Shown in pieces: positions 18,475 through 27,407 of a stretch of DNA of 37,702 nt. A program made the translations under genes and the position numbers. The stretch is from NCBI GenBank assembly GCA_964387365.1, contig CAYLWP010000006.1, positions 1 through 37,702 of the forward strand, written 5' to 3'. Origin of the DNA: COE1 sp964387365. GTDB taxonomy: Bacteria > Bacillota > Clostridia > Lachnospirales > Lachnospiraceae. The notes beneath the pieces are model-generated. The model had not been told where the DNA came from, ran no database searches, and saw only the letters and a program-made list of their open reading frames with translations. Every line of letters begins with the position of its first letter. Within the stretch, counting starts at the first letter, position 1.

Positions 18475-20566
18475 ATGAATAAGGAAACGAAGCAATATAA
18501 ATTAAACGTAAAACCGCTTGCAAATGAAAAGGCAGTTGTACGTGGAGATAAGTACCGCTTTACCGTTTTAACAGATTATTTAATTCGTATGGAATATCAG
18601 GATGAAAGATTAGAAATTATCACAAAATCCCTTCATCTGTATTATGACAAGAAACCGTTTTCGGCAGAAGGACTGTATATTGCTTTGAAGGAAAGATATA
18701 CCCTGGGAGATTCCGTATGGAATTACAAAGATGCTCCGGAAGACCTTCGTGGTACGGCAAGAACACTTGATATGGCAGACGGAGCTGTGGATCTGGAAGC
18801 CGGATTGATGTCGAGAACCGGATTTACCGTATGGGATGATACCGGGTCAACGCTTCTGACGCAGGACGGCTGGGTAGCTCCGAGAGAAAAGGAAGCGATA
18901 GACAGCTACTTCTTCGGCTATGGTCATAATTATCGTTTTGGGTAACTGGTGGAGCCGCTATTATCGCTATACAGAGGAAAGCTATCTGAAGCTGATGGAA
19001 CAGTTTCAGGAAAAGAACATACCGATTTCCGTATCTGTTATTGATATGGATTGGCATCTGGTAGATGTTCCCTGGGAGTACGGAAGCGGCTGGACGGGGT
19101 ATACATGGAACAGGGAGCTGTTTCCGGATCCGGAACGCTTTTTGAAGAAGCTGCATGCAATGGGTAAGAAAATTACTCTGAATCTGCATCCTGCCGATGG
19201 AGTCAGAGCTTTTGAAGAAGCATATTTTCCAATGGCAAAGGAGCTGGGTGTGGATTATGAGCATGAGGAAAAGATACATTTTAACGTAACGGACAGAAAG
19301 TACATGGATGCCTACTTTAAGTATCTGCACCATCCGAATGAGGAAATCGGTGTAGACTTTTGGTGGGTGGACTGGCAGCAGGGCAGTCAGTCAAGAATGA
19401 AGGGAATCGATCCGCTGTGGATGCTGAACCATCTGCATTTTCTTGACAGCGGAAGAAACGGTAAATTGCCGTTAACCTTCTCGAGATATGCAGGACTGGG
19501 AAGTCACAGATATCCGGTTGGATTTTCGGGAGACACCATTTCGAGCTGGGAATCCCTGCAATTCCAGCCGTACTTTACCGCTAATGCAACAAATGTTGGA
19601 TATACCTGGTGGAGCCATGATATCGGCGGTCATCAGAGAGGCTGCAGAAATGACGAGCTGGTTGTCAGATGGATTCAGTTTGGTGTTTTCTCCCCGATTA
19701 TGAGACTGCACAGTACAGCCAATGAATTCTATGGCAAGGAGCCTTGGAACTACAATATGGCGGCGGAGAAGGCAATTACCTCCTTTATGCGGTTAAGACA
19801 TAAGCTGGTTCCGTATCTGCATACATGGAATTACAGAACACACAGAGATGGTGAACCGCTCATTGAGCCAATGTATTACCGTCACGATGTAGAGGAGGCT
19901 TATCAGGTTCCGAATCAGTATTACTTCGGTGATATGATTGTATGTCCGATTACACAGCCTGCTGATAAGGATACTCTGCTTGCAGAGGTGGACGCATGGA
20001 TTCCGGAAGGAATTTACTACGACTTCTTTACAGGGCAGGTATATAAGGGCAACAGAAAGCTGTTGCTGTATCGTAATATGGACACCATACCGGTGTTGGT
20101 ACCGGCCGGTACGATTATTCCGATGGCAGCAGATTATGAGAACAGCTGCAGGGAAAATCCGAAGGAGCTTGAGGTTCTGGTATTTAACGGAGCAGACGGC
20201 GACTTTGAGCTGTACGAGGATAATTGTACCGAAATGACAGGTATGATTCCGGCCATTACCCGATTTGCATTCAGAACAGGAGAAACTGCAGGCTTTTCCA
20301 TGAAGATTACCGAGGATGAAGAGAAGGTAATTCCAAAGGACAGAACCTATACAATCCGCATCAGAGGAATGGAAGAGGTGGATGTAAAGGACATTGTATT
20401 AGGTAACGTAACTGCGGACGGAGAAGTTAACCTTCAGGTTTCCTATGATGTAAAGCTGAAAGAGGTTATGGTTAAGGTTAACGGCGTCGGTATCCGTGAG
20501 ATTTCGTTAAATATCAAGAAAGTCGATAAATTAAACGTTTTACCGAATAAAAAAGAGATAATTTAA
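18475..20566 (+). pseudogene. GH31 alpha-glucosidase gene broken by internal deletions
   Basis: The first part (18475-18945) ends at TAA soon after FGYGHNYR. The second part, in another frame, enters at about 18938 with LGNWWSRYYRYTEESY and runs to 20566. Family members carry roughly 20-25 residues between these motifs (the EALKDFY region), so a frame-changing deletion at about 18935-18942 is likely. Near 18603, MEYQ joins DERLEI directly; the usual FEDR...QVV segment is missing, suggesting an in-frame loss of about 30 residues. The catalytic core remains, with nucleophile Asp in WWVDWQQG (codon 19370) and acid/base Asp in GFSGDT (codon 19532). An intact copy would release glucose from maltodextrin non-reducing ends. 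GAGGAG precedes the start. Confidence 0.82.
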
Positions 20567-20731
20567 TCGATTTTACATCAATCTCAGATAGAATATGCTT
20601 GTAAAGCGGCTATTTTCCGAACTGTAATGAGCAATGAAGATGTTGTGCGGATTGTAGCAAATTTACATGAAATGAAGTTAAATAAATCACTGTTTGGAGC
20701 GATTTTAGAGCAGTTAAGCTGTGATGTTTAG
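20567..20731 (+). other. Open 54-codon stretch of unknown origin between GH31 and malF
   Basis: This in-frame continuation after the GH31 stop reads SILHQSQIEYACKAAIF... and ends ...GAILEQLSCDV before TAG. It does not look like a binding protein or permease. It may be the tail of a different gene brought next to GH31 by the deletion that removed malE, or a chance open frame. The rest of the gap up to 20796 is AT-rich with no recognised feature. Confidence 0.3.
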
Positions 20732-20796
20732 GCATTTTGCATAAAATATTTTTTTCAAAAAGAGAAAAAATGTATAATTCGCATAATAACGCTTGA

Positions 20797-21162
20797 CACG
20801 TAGAGCTGTATGAAAGTGCAAAGATTGACGGTGCAAACAGCTTTATACAGTTTACCAAGATTACCTTCCCGTATATGTGGTTCATTACAACACCTTACCT
20901 GATTTCCAACCTGATTGGTAACTTTAATAACTTTGGTGTTATTTACTTCCTTACCGCAGGCGGACCGCTTACACTTGATTACTACAAGGGAGCAGGTAAG
21001 ACAGACTTGCTGGTAACCTGGCTCTATAAGTTAACCAAGGATAGTAAGGATTATAACCTTGCGGCAACCATCGGTATTGTTATCTTTATTGTATCTGCAA
21101 CCGTATCATGGGTTACATACTCAAGATCAAAAGCTTTGAAAAATGAGGAGGGATTCCAATAA
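20797..21162 (+). pseudogene. malF: MalF-type permease, 3' fragment only
   Basis: Only the C-terminal part, about 121 residues, remains. It opens within the EAA loop (ELYESAKIDGANSF...FPYMW), followed by two membrane segments and ending NEEGFQ. An in-frame TGA at 20794 precedes it, and no start or signal-anchor region is present, so the first part of the gene (commonly some 170-330 residues in MalF proteins) is gone. The binding-protein gene normally found before malF is also absent. The stop overlaps the malG start as TAATG, the original coupling. An internal ATG at 20875 would still leave a non-functional channel half. Confidence 0.88.
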
Positions 21163-22427
21163 TGAAAAAGACGGTAATCGGATTAAATCTGAAATATTTC
21201 AAAGTAGCATTTATTGCAAGTATTCTGGCAGTATTAAGCATAATACTTCCTTTTGTAAACCTGGGCGGAGAGAGTATAGGAGTGCTCAGCGTCCTGTAGC
21301 AGCTGATGGGAGCAGGAGCTCTTGGAAAAGCAGGAATTGTATTAGTGGTAGGTCTTGTTGCTACCATATTGGTAATCGTATCGGCCGTCATCAGTTTTAT
21401 CAATCCATCTGTTCTGTTGGCAAGATTATGGATTGTATTTGGCTGTATTCAGACCTTCTGTAATGTTGTAATGATGTTTGCAACAAAGGGTATGCTGGAT
21501 GGCTCCGGAGCCTTTGTGGAGGCATTTCTGGTAAAGTATTTTGGTATCGGATATTGGATTGGGCTGGTTGTATCCTTTGTGGGATTATTTTTCACCATGA
21601 AGACTGCCAAGGTGAATCCGGGTTATATTCTGCTTACCATTATGAGCGTTATCTGGTTATTCCCGATTCTCTGGATTGTCATTACTTCATTCCGTGTAGA
21701 AACCGGATATTATGTAGGATATTTAATTCCGAAGGGCTTTACGCTTGACAATTATAAGGATCTGTTTGCAAATGAAAGTGTCATTCCGTTTGCAAAATGG
21801 TGGACGAATACCCTTATTGTTGCAAGTATTCAGTGTGTAATAAACACCCTTATTATTCTGGCAACCGCGTATGTATTAAGCAGAACCCGTTTTACCGGTC
21901 GTGTCAATTTGATGAAGATTATGCTTGTAATCGGTATGTTCCCGGGCTTCATGTCCATGGTTGCAGTATATAACATCTTAAAGGGAATGGGTCTTGCACA
22001 GACCTTGGTAGCTTTGGTTGTTGTAGGTGTTGCAGGTGCGGCAATGGGTTATCAGGTATGTAAGGGCTTCTTTGATACCATGCCGAAGTCACTTGATGAA
22101 GCGGCTATTATCGACGGCGCCACCAGATGGCATATTTTTACAAGAATTACGATTCCGTTAGCAAAGCCTATGATAATTTATACCATGTTAACTTCATTTT
22201 TGGGACCATGGTCAGACTTCATTTTCCCAAGTATGCTGTTAGGCGATAAGCAGGCTTCCTATACGGTAGCACTTGGTTTGAAGTGGTTAACAGACTTTAG
22301 AAGAATTGATGCTTACTATACTCAGTTTGCAGCAGGAGCAATTTTAGTTGCCCTTCCGATTGTTATCTTATTTATCTGGTTACAGAGATACTACGTGGAA
22401 GGATTATCAGGAGCTGTAAAGGGTTAA
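21162..22427 (+). pseudogene. malG: MalG-type permease with in-frame TAG near the N-terminus
   Basis: The frame starts at the ATG overlapping the malF stop, with GGAGGG upstream. It meets TAG at 21297-21299 (codon 46) and continues unbroken to TAA at 22427, 421 residues if the TAG is read. The N-terminal extension with extra membrane segments is usual in Lachnospiraceae MalG proteins. The EAA loop starts at Glu313 (DEAAIIDGA...IPLAKP). An ATG at 21306, three codons after the TAG, could restart a 373-residue protein lacking only the first membrane segment, but no ribosome site precedes it. With malF truncated and malE missing, the maltodextrin importer is non-functional here. Confidence 0.85.
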
Positions 22428-22430
22428 AGG

Positions 22431-22480
22431 AAAAAGAGAACAGGAGTAGATTTTGATTCTATTTCGGTTCTCTTTTTATT
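22431..22480 (+). terminator. intrinsic terminator of the maltodextrin operon
   Basis: AAAAAGAGAAC (22431-22441) and GTTCTCTTTTT (22467-22477) pair perfectly over 11 bp, with a smaller TAGA/TCTA pairing in the loop and a T-rich tail. Confidence 0.88.
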
Positions 22481-22555
22481 TTGAGCTGTATATTTGTCCC
22501 GTTTTAGGTTGTTATAAGAAATAACAGTAAAAATAAACAAATAACAGACAATTGA

Positions 22556-22584
22556 TTGACTAGTAGCATAAATTGCAGTAAAAT
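22556..22584 (+). promoter_or_regulatory. sigma-A promoter of the first chemoreceptor gene
   Basis: TTGACT (22556-22561), 17-bp spacer, TAAAAT (22579-22584), placed 38 bp before the ATG. Confidence 0.65.
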
Positions 22585-22621
22585 TAATCTAGATAAATTC
22601 GTGAAAGGAGTCGTCGGGACT

Positions 22622-24799
22622 ATGAAATTTCAGCCTAAAATATCATTACCGAAGGTGAAGTTACCAAAGATAAACTTATCAAAGGATAAATTGCCAAAAG
22701 TAAAATTACCGGAATTAAAGCCTTCAGAGAAAAATAAATCGAAGAATAATCAGAATAAAAAACCAAATAGCAAATTACCACACCTGAATATCCGAATCGG
22801 CATGAAGGTAAAGCTGTCGATTACGGTAATTGTCCCGATGATTTGTATTATTGTGCTGGGTGTTACCTCCTACACGGAAGTATCTGTCAGTATGCAGGAG
22901 AGCTACGAGGACAGTGTTGAGAGTACGATGGCTCTGTCTGCACAATATCTCAATTCCGAGCTGGATAGTGGCAAGGCTCTGGCAGTACAGTATCTGCAGT
23001 CCGATGAGATGATGAAATATTTTACGGGAATCGGATTTGCCAGTGAATTTGAAAAAGCACAGTTTTACGATAAAACGAATGAAGAGCTTGTAACAAAGAT
23101 TGCAACGGAGAAAATGCTTCAGGGTGTATTTATCATTCCGAATTCCAAGGGAACAGTTCTGATGCGTGCCAGTCAGGGTAAAAACGGTTTCCTAGAGGAT
23201 ATTCTGGCGGATGAGAATAATTACATAACCACAAAGGGAAAGTGGTATGCCAATCATGCCTTTATGGATGAGAAACTGAAAACCAATCCTAATGAGTATT
23301 TCCTGTCCTTTCAAATGCTGGCAATGGGAAATGCAGGCTGTGCCGTTATTGATATGAGCAGGGCAAGATTATTGGAGACGCTGTCGGAGATGAACACACA
23401 GGACAGCTTTTACAGCGGCATTGTATTAGAGACAGGCGGTCAGTTTGTTGTAAAGGGAAAAGAAGAAGTAGACTTTGACCTTGCCGGCTTACCGTGTTAT
23501 CAGGAGATGGATCCGCAGCAGGAATCCGGAAAGAATTATACAGAGATAGACGGAGAAAAGTATCTGTATGCTTATAAGGTTGTTGGTGACACCGGAGTTA
23601 CACTTTGTTCACTGATACCGTATAGTGCCATTATGGAATCGGCATATGATATCAGAACCTTGACAATTGCCATTGCGGTTGTTGCATGTATTGTGTCGCT
23701 TTGCATCTGTGTCGTTATTTCTCTTGGAATCACAGGTGCCCTAAAGACAGTAGGAAAAGGTCTTAAAAAGGTTGCAGAGGGTGATTTTTCAGGTAATGTA
23801 CACGTTAAGAACAGAGATGAATTTGCAGATTTATCCCAAAATATTAACGGAATGATTGGCAATGTCAGCGGCCTGATATCCGAGGTAAGCAAGGTATGCG
23901 GAGATGTTGATGTATCTTCCGAGAAGGTGCGTAATAATGCGGAGAGCATGATTGAGGGTATTGATTCCGTTCATGAGGCACTGGGAAATATTGAAAAAGG
24001 TGCGGCAGGACAGGCCGAAGAAGCACAGCAGTGCCTGAGGAAGATGAATGAACTGTCTGATTCCCTTCTTGATATCCGTGATGGTATTCAGCAAATGACC
24101 GGTGCGTCAGAGGGTACCAAGAAGATGATTTTTGACGGTATCGAGATTATGAACGAGCTGACAGAGAAAACGGATAAGACGGATGAGATTACAGAGTTTT
24201 TGGCAGGGCATGTTTCACAGCTTAGTGATAAGTCAAGATTCATTCAGCAGTTTACAGGCGTAATCAATGAGATTGCCGAGCAGACGAATCTGCTTTCCCT
24301 GAATGCTTCTATTGAGGCTGCAAGAGCGGGAGAGCACGGAAGAGGCTTTGCGGTGGTAGCAGAGGAAATCCGAAAGCTTGCCGAACAGTCCGGAAAGGCA
24401 GCAGATGAAATTGCGCTGATTGTGAAGCAGATTGAAAATGAAGCAGCAGGAACAGCCAATGCAGTTGACGATACAAAGACAGTAGTTGGTCTTCAGAAGG
24501 AAATTGTAGGAAAAACCATCGATATGTTCTCGCAGATGGATCACAGTATGGAAGATATCGTTAAGATTATTGACGGTATTCAGGAAAAGCTTACCGTTAT
24601 GGATTCCTTACGAGGCGAGACGCTGGAGGCGGTAGAGAATATTTCTGCGGTAACGCAGGAAACCGCGGCATCTGCAGTTTCTGTGTCTGAAAGTCTGCAA
24701 AAAGAGCTGAAAACAGCAAATGAGTTAAAGTCTTCCGCAGATGAATTAAAGGAAAACACGGATAATATGACACAACAGATTAATAAATTTACGATCTAG
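22622..24799 (+). CDS. Methyl-accepting chemotaxis protein with Lys/Pro-repeat N-terminus
   Basis: The start is set at ATG behind AAAGGAG, giving 725 residues; an upstream in-frame TTG coincides with the -35 box. Residues 1-60 are a basic cytosolic leader with repeated KLPK/KVKLP units. Transmembrane helix 1 spans about 65-84, followed by a large Cache-like outer sensor domain (about 90-345). Helix 2 (about 346-370), a HAMP domain and the methyl-accepting signalling coiled coil come next. The conserved hairpin tip begins at Glu550 (EIAEQTNLLSLNASIEAARAGE). It relays ligand binding to CheA/CheW and so to flagella. Position between the sugar operons and the sensor cyclase suggests a carbohydrate-linked ligand, which cannot be proven here. 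Confidence 0.95.
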   Translation: MKFQPKISLPKVKLPKINLSKDKLPKVKLPELKPSEKNKSKNNQNKKPNSKLPHLNIRIGMKVKLSITVIVPMICIIVLGVTSYTEVSVSMQESYEDSVESTMALSAQYLNSELDSGKALAVQYLQSDEMMKYFTGIGFASEFEKAQFYDKTNEELVTKIATEKMLQGVFIIPNSKGTVLMRASQGKNGFLEDILADENNYITTKGKWYANHAFMDEKLKTNPNEYFLSFQMLAMGNAGCAVIDMSRARLLETLSEMNTQDSFYSGIVLETGGQFVVKGKEEVDFDLAGLPCYQEMDPQQESGKNYTEIDGEKYLYAYKVVGDTGVTLCSLIPYSAIMESAYDIRTLTIAIAVVACIVSLCICVVISLGITGALKTVGKGLKKVAEGDFSGNVHVKNRDEFADLSQNINGMIGNVSGLISEVSKVCGDVDVSSEKVRNNAESMIEGIDSVHEALGNIEKGAAGQAEEAQQCLRKMNELSDSLLDIRDGIQQMTGASEGTKKMIFDGIEIMNELTEKTDKTDEITEFLAGHVSQLSDKSRFIQQFTGVINEIAEQTNLLSLNASIEAARAGEHGRGFAVVAEEIRKLAEQSGKAADEIALIVKQIENEAAGTANAVDDTKTVVGLQKEIVGKTIDMFSQMDHSMEDIVKIIDGIQEKLTVMDSLRGETLEAVENISAVTQETAASAVSVSESLQKELKTANELKSSADELKENTDNMTQQINKFTI

Positions 24800-24809
24800 T
24801 GATTAACTT

Positions 24810-24841
24810 ACAGCTCCGTCTAATATAGTGGAGCTGTCTTC
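24810..24841 (+). terminator. terminator after the first chemoreceptor gene
   Basis: ACAGCTCC (24810-24817) pairs with GGAGCTGT (24830-24837) over 8 bp, followed by CTTCTT. Confidence 0.65.
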
Positions 24842-24847
24842 TTATTA

Positions 24848-24864
24848 CATAGGAAATTCCTATG
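24848..24864. promoter_or_regulatory. near-perfect palindrome upstream of the sensor cyclase
   Basis: CATAGGAA and TTCCTATG flank a single A, and pairing continues two bases beyond one mismatch. It lies about 70 bp ahead of the -35 box of the next gene and does not have a terminator tail. It could be an operator of an unknown regulator. Confidence 0.4.
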
Positions 24865-24933
24865 CAATAAAATGCTCCGCAAGAATGCACACTCTTTGTT
24901 TTATACGGGTATTTGTTATTGACAGATAATAAA

Positions 24934-24962
24934 TTGACAGACCATATATTGTGTACTAAAAT
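24934..24962 (+). promoter_or_regulatory. sigma-A promoter of the sensor cyclase-chemoreceptor operon
   Basis: TTGACA (24934-24939), 17-bp spacer, TAAAAT (24957-24962). A second TTGACA lies 15 bp upstream (24919-24924). The leader is about 90 nt. Confidence 0.7.
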
Positions 24963-25058
24963 GAGAAATAAAATCTTTTTTATGTAAGATTTATAGTAAC
25001 TATTCAGAGTAAGATACTGAATCATTACGATTTAAATTGTTATTGAGAAGGTGTAACT

Positions 25059-27386
25059 ATGAACAGAGCAAATACAGGGCATTATAACATCGCAATTGTA
25101 ACCGGTAATACACAGTCTGATTATTCCGTAAAGCTGCTTGATGGAGCCTTTGCGGCTGCCAATGAGGAAGATGTTAACGTGATTCTGCTGACGGAACAGG
25201 AGGTTCCGTCTTATTGTGCTGATATCATTACCGGAAGTAAGACAGGAAATTACCGGTATCAGTTTTATTCTGTATATCAGTATGCAGATTATATCAAACC
25301 GGATGCAGCAATTATTACCTGCGGTTCTATTTCTCAGTTTTCCAATGATGAACAGAAGAAAAGACTTTTATCGAAGTTTTCCGATATTCCATACATTTTG
25401 CTGGAAGAGCAGCCAAAAGACGAGGATGAGATTTGCCTGTCTACGGATAACTATGCCGGAATGAAGGAATGTGTGGAGCATCTGATTGCAGACCACGGGT
25501 ATAAAAAAATTACATATTTAAGCGGACCGGCCAGTCATCCTGATGCGCGGATTCGTTTGCAGGCGTATCTTGATGCAATGAAGGAGCATAATCTTACAGT
25601 TACGGATACCATGATAGCTTATGGCGATTATACGAATTATGTGGAAGATAAGGCACTATACCTGTTGGAGCATAATCCGGGAATTGAGGCAATTGTTGCG
25701 GCAAATGATGCCATGGCAACCTCCTGTTACCGTGCGTGTACTTCCAATAATCTGATTGTAGGCAAAGATATTGCGATTACCGGCTTTGATGATATCAGTG
25801 CGGCATGTACGATGAATCCGCCGCTTACGAGTGTATCTCAGGATGTGTACCAGCTTGCCTATGAAGCGGTAAAAAGGGCAGTTTCTATTTGTATGGGTAA
25901 TCGGGAAAAGTCCGGATACCTGCCTACCATATTGCAAAAGCGTGGCTCCTGCGGTTGTGCGGAGGCTAATTTCTTTGCGGAGGAAAACTGGCAGAATAAG
26001 AGTGTAGAGACCTTTATCCAAGAACTGACTCACAATATAGCACCGAATATTTTTGCATCCATTTACAATAAAAAGGAATACCGGCATTTGGAAAAGGCAT
26101 TAGAGCACTATTTTAACTATATATATGAAACTGTTTTTCTGCATCCGGATAAAGAATACCGTATGGAGTATTTATTGGAAGACCTGAAAAAATTGACGGT
26201 TAGTCCGCGCTTGTCCAATGCGTTATTACAGGAAAAAATCGTGCAGGGACTTCAAGTGCTTGGAAAAATGGCAGACAGCAGTCATGCAAAGGAACAGATT
26301 ACTTCCATTATTTCCACAACACAGCAATTTTTAAGCTCTATTCAGATTAAAAAGCTGGAGCAGGAGATTGCCATGTCGGACAGAAAGGCATGGTTTGTTC
26401 CAACCTTTACCAGAGATCTGGTTAGTGAAGTGTACATGTCTGATATGAAAAGTATATTTTACCATGTTATGACGGAACTGCAGAAAATGATTGTAAGGAG
26501 CGCGTACTTTTTCCTATATGACAAACCGATTATTCACGAACCTGATGAATTGATTTCTTTCCCGGAACAGATTGGTCTGACGGCTTACTTTGATTCACGG
26601 GAAATGAAGTTTTATAAGAGGGGCGAACAGCCGAGATTTTCCAATATCAGAGGCTTTATGCAGTTTATTGACGGTAAAGAAGCAGTAACGCTGGTACCGG
26701 TTGTGCTGTTTTCAGGCAAGATGCAGTACGGTATTGCATTATGTGATGTTAATCGTGAGGATATTTCCTTTATACAGATTTGCTGTCTCCAGATAGGAAC
26801 CCTGCTCCACTTTTTTGAGATGAGCCGTATGGAGCAGCAGGCACAGCTTGAACTGCAGAATTCGTTGAGTCTGATTGAAGAAAAGAATAATATCCTAAGC
26901 TTCCTGTCGGAGTATGACGAGCTTACCAAGCTGATGAACCGAAGAGGCTTCTTTGAAAAGGCATTGGACCTATACAAGTGTAATTACGGGAAAATGGCAT
27001 ATCTGATAGAGGGTGACCTTGACCATTTAAAGGAAATCAATGATGAATACGGTCATGCGGAAGGTGATTTTGCGATTCAGAATGTGGCTGAGAGATTTAT
27101 CTCGCTTCTGCCGGAACATACAATCTGCGGCAGGCTCGGAGGCGATGAATATATTGCCTTTGTGGTAACGGAAGAGGAGGACTTTGAGACACGAATTAAG
27201 GCTGCCTTTGACAAGGCGGGAAGAGAGTTTAATGACAGCTGTAAAAAGCCGTATTATATCGAAGTTTCCATGGGAATACGGAAATGTACATGTAATCAGC
27301 AGACAGATTTTAATGAGGTGATAAAACAGGCAGATATACATTTATACGAAGCAAAGAAGCATAGAAGGAAAAGTGTAAAAAGGTAG
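25059..27386 (+). CDS. LacI-type sugar-sensor / GGDEF diguanylate cyclase fusion
   Basis: The 775 residues open directly with a periplasmic-binding-protein core of the LacI type (about 8-300, NIAIVTGN...VAANDAMA...ITGFDD). There is no helix-turn-helix, signal peptide or membrane segment, so the sensor is probably cytosolic. A helical and GAF-like middle (about 310-595) and a short coiled coil (about 595-625) lead into a GGDEF domain (about 628-770). Its signature is GGDEY at 694-698, within the active GG[DE]E[FY] range, and the upstream metal/substrate motif DLDHLKEIND is present. The RxxD inhibition site expected six to nine residues before the signature is absent. The predicted role is sugar-tuned synthesis of cyclic di-GMP. 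It lies 22 bp before a chemoreceptor gene, in the same operon. Confidence 0.92.
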   Translation: MNRANTGHYNIAIVTGNTQSDYSVKLLDGAFAAANEEDVNVILLTEQEVPSYCADIITGSKTGNYRYQFYSVYQYADYIKPDAAIITCGSISQFSNDEQKKRLLSKFSDIPYILLEEQPKDEDEICLSTDNYAGMKECVEHLIADHGYKKITYLSGPASHPDARIRLQAYLDAMKEHNLTVTDTMIAYGDYTNYVEDKALYLLEHNPGIEAIVAANDAMATSCYRACTSNNLIVGKDIAITGFDDISAACTMNPPLTSVSQDVYQLAYEAVKRAVSICMGNREKSGYLPTILQKRGSCGCAEANFFAEENWQNKSVETFIQELTHNIAPNIFASIYNKKEYRHLEKALEHYFNYIYETVFLHPDKEYRMEYLLEDLKKLTVSPRLSNALLQEKIVQGLQVLGKMADSSHAKEQITSIISTTQQFLSSIQIKKLEQEIAMSDRKAWFVPTFTRDLVSEVYMSDMKSIFYHVMTELQKMIVRSAYFFLYDKPIIHEPDELISFPEQIGLTAYFDSREMKFYKRGEQPRFSNIRGFMQFIDGKEAVTLVPVVLFSGKMQYGIALCDVNREDISFIQICCLQIGTLLHFFEMSRMEQQAQLELQNSLSLIEEKNNILSFLSEYDELTKLMNRRGFFEKALDLYKCNYGKMAYLIEGDLDHLKEINDEYGHAEGDFAIQNVAERFISLLPEHTICGRLGGDEYIAFVVTEEEDFETRIKAAFDKAGREFNDSCKKPYYIEVSMGIRKCTCNQQTDFNEVIKQADIHLYEAKKHRRKSVKR

Positions 27387-27407
27387 GGAATAAAGGAGTG
27401 AATTGTT

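Noticed and set aside
20531..20542. LacI-like site TTAAACGTTTTA at the end of the GH31 gene
   Set aside because: It lies in coding sequence far from any promoter and lacks the GGTTAA half shared by the two leader sites.
12812..22427. Genome-wide reassignment of TAG to an amino acid
   Set aside because: TAG is the natural terminator of many intact genes here, for example those ending at 11562, 16821, 24799, 27386, 29180 and 35110.
22556..22621. Chemoreceptor start at TTG 22556
   Set aside because: It overlaps the likely -35 box; ATG at 22622 has AAAGGAG upstream.
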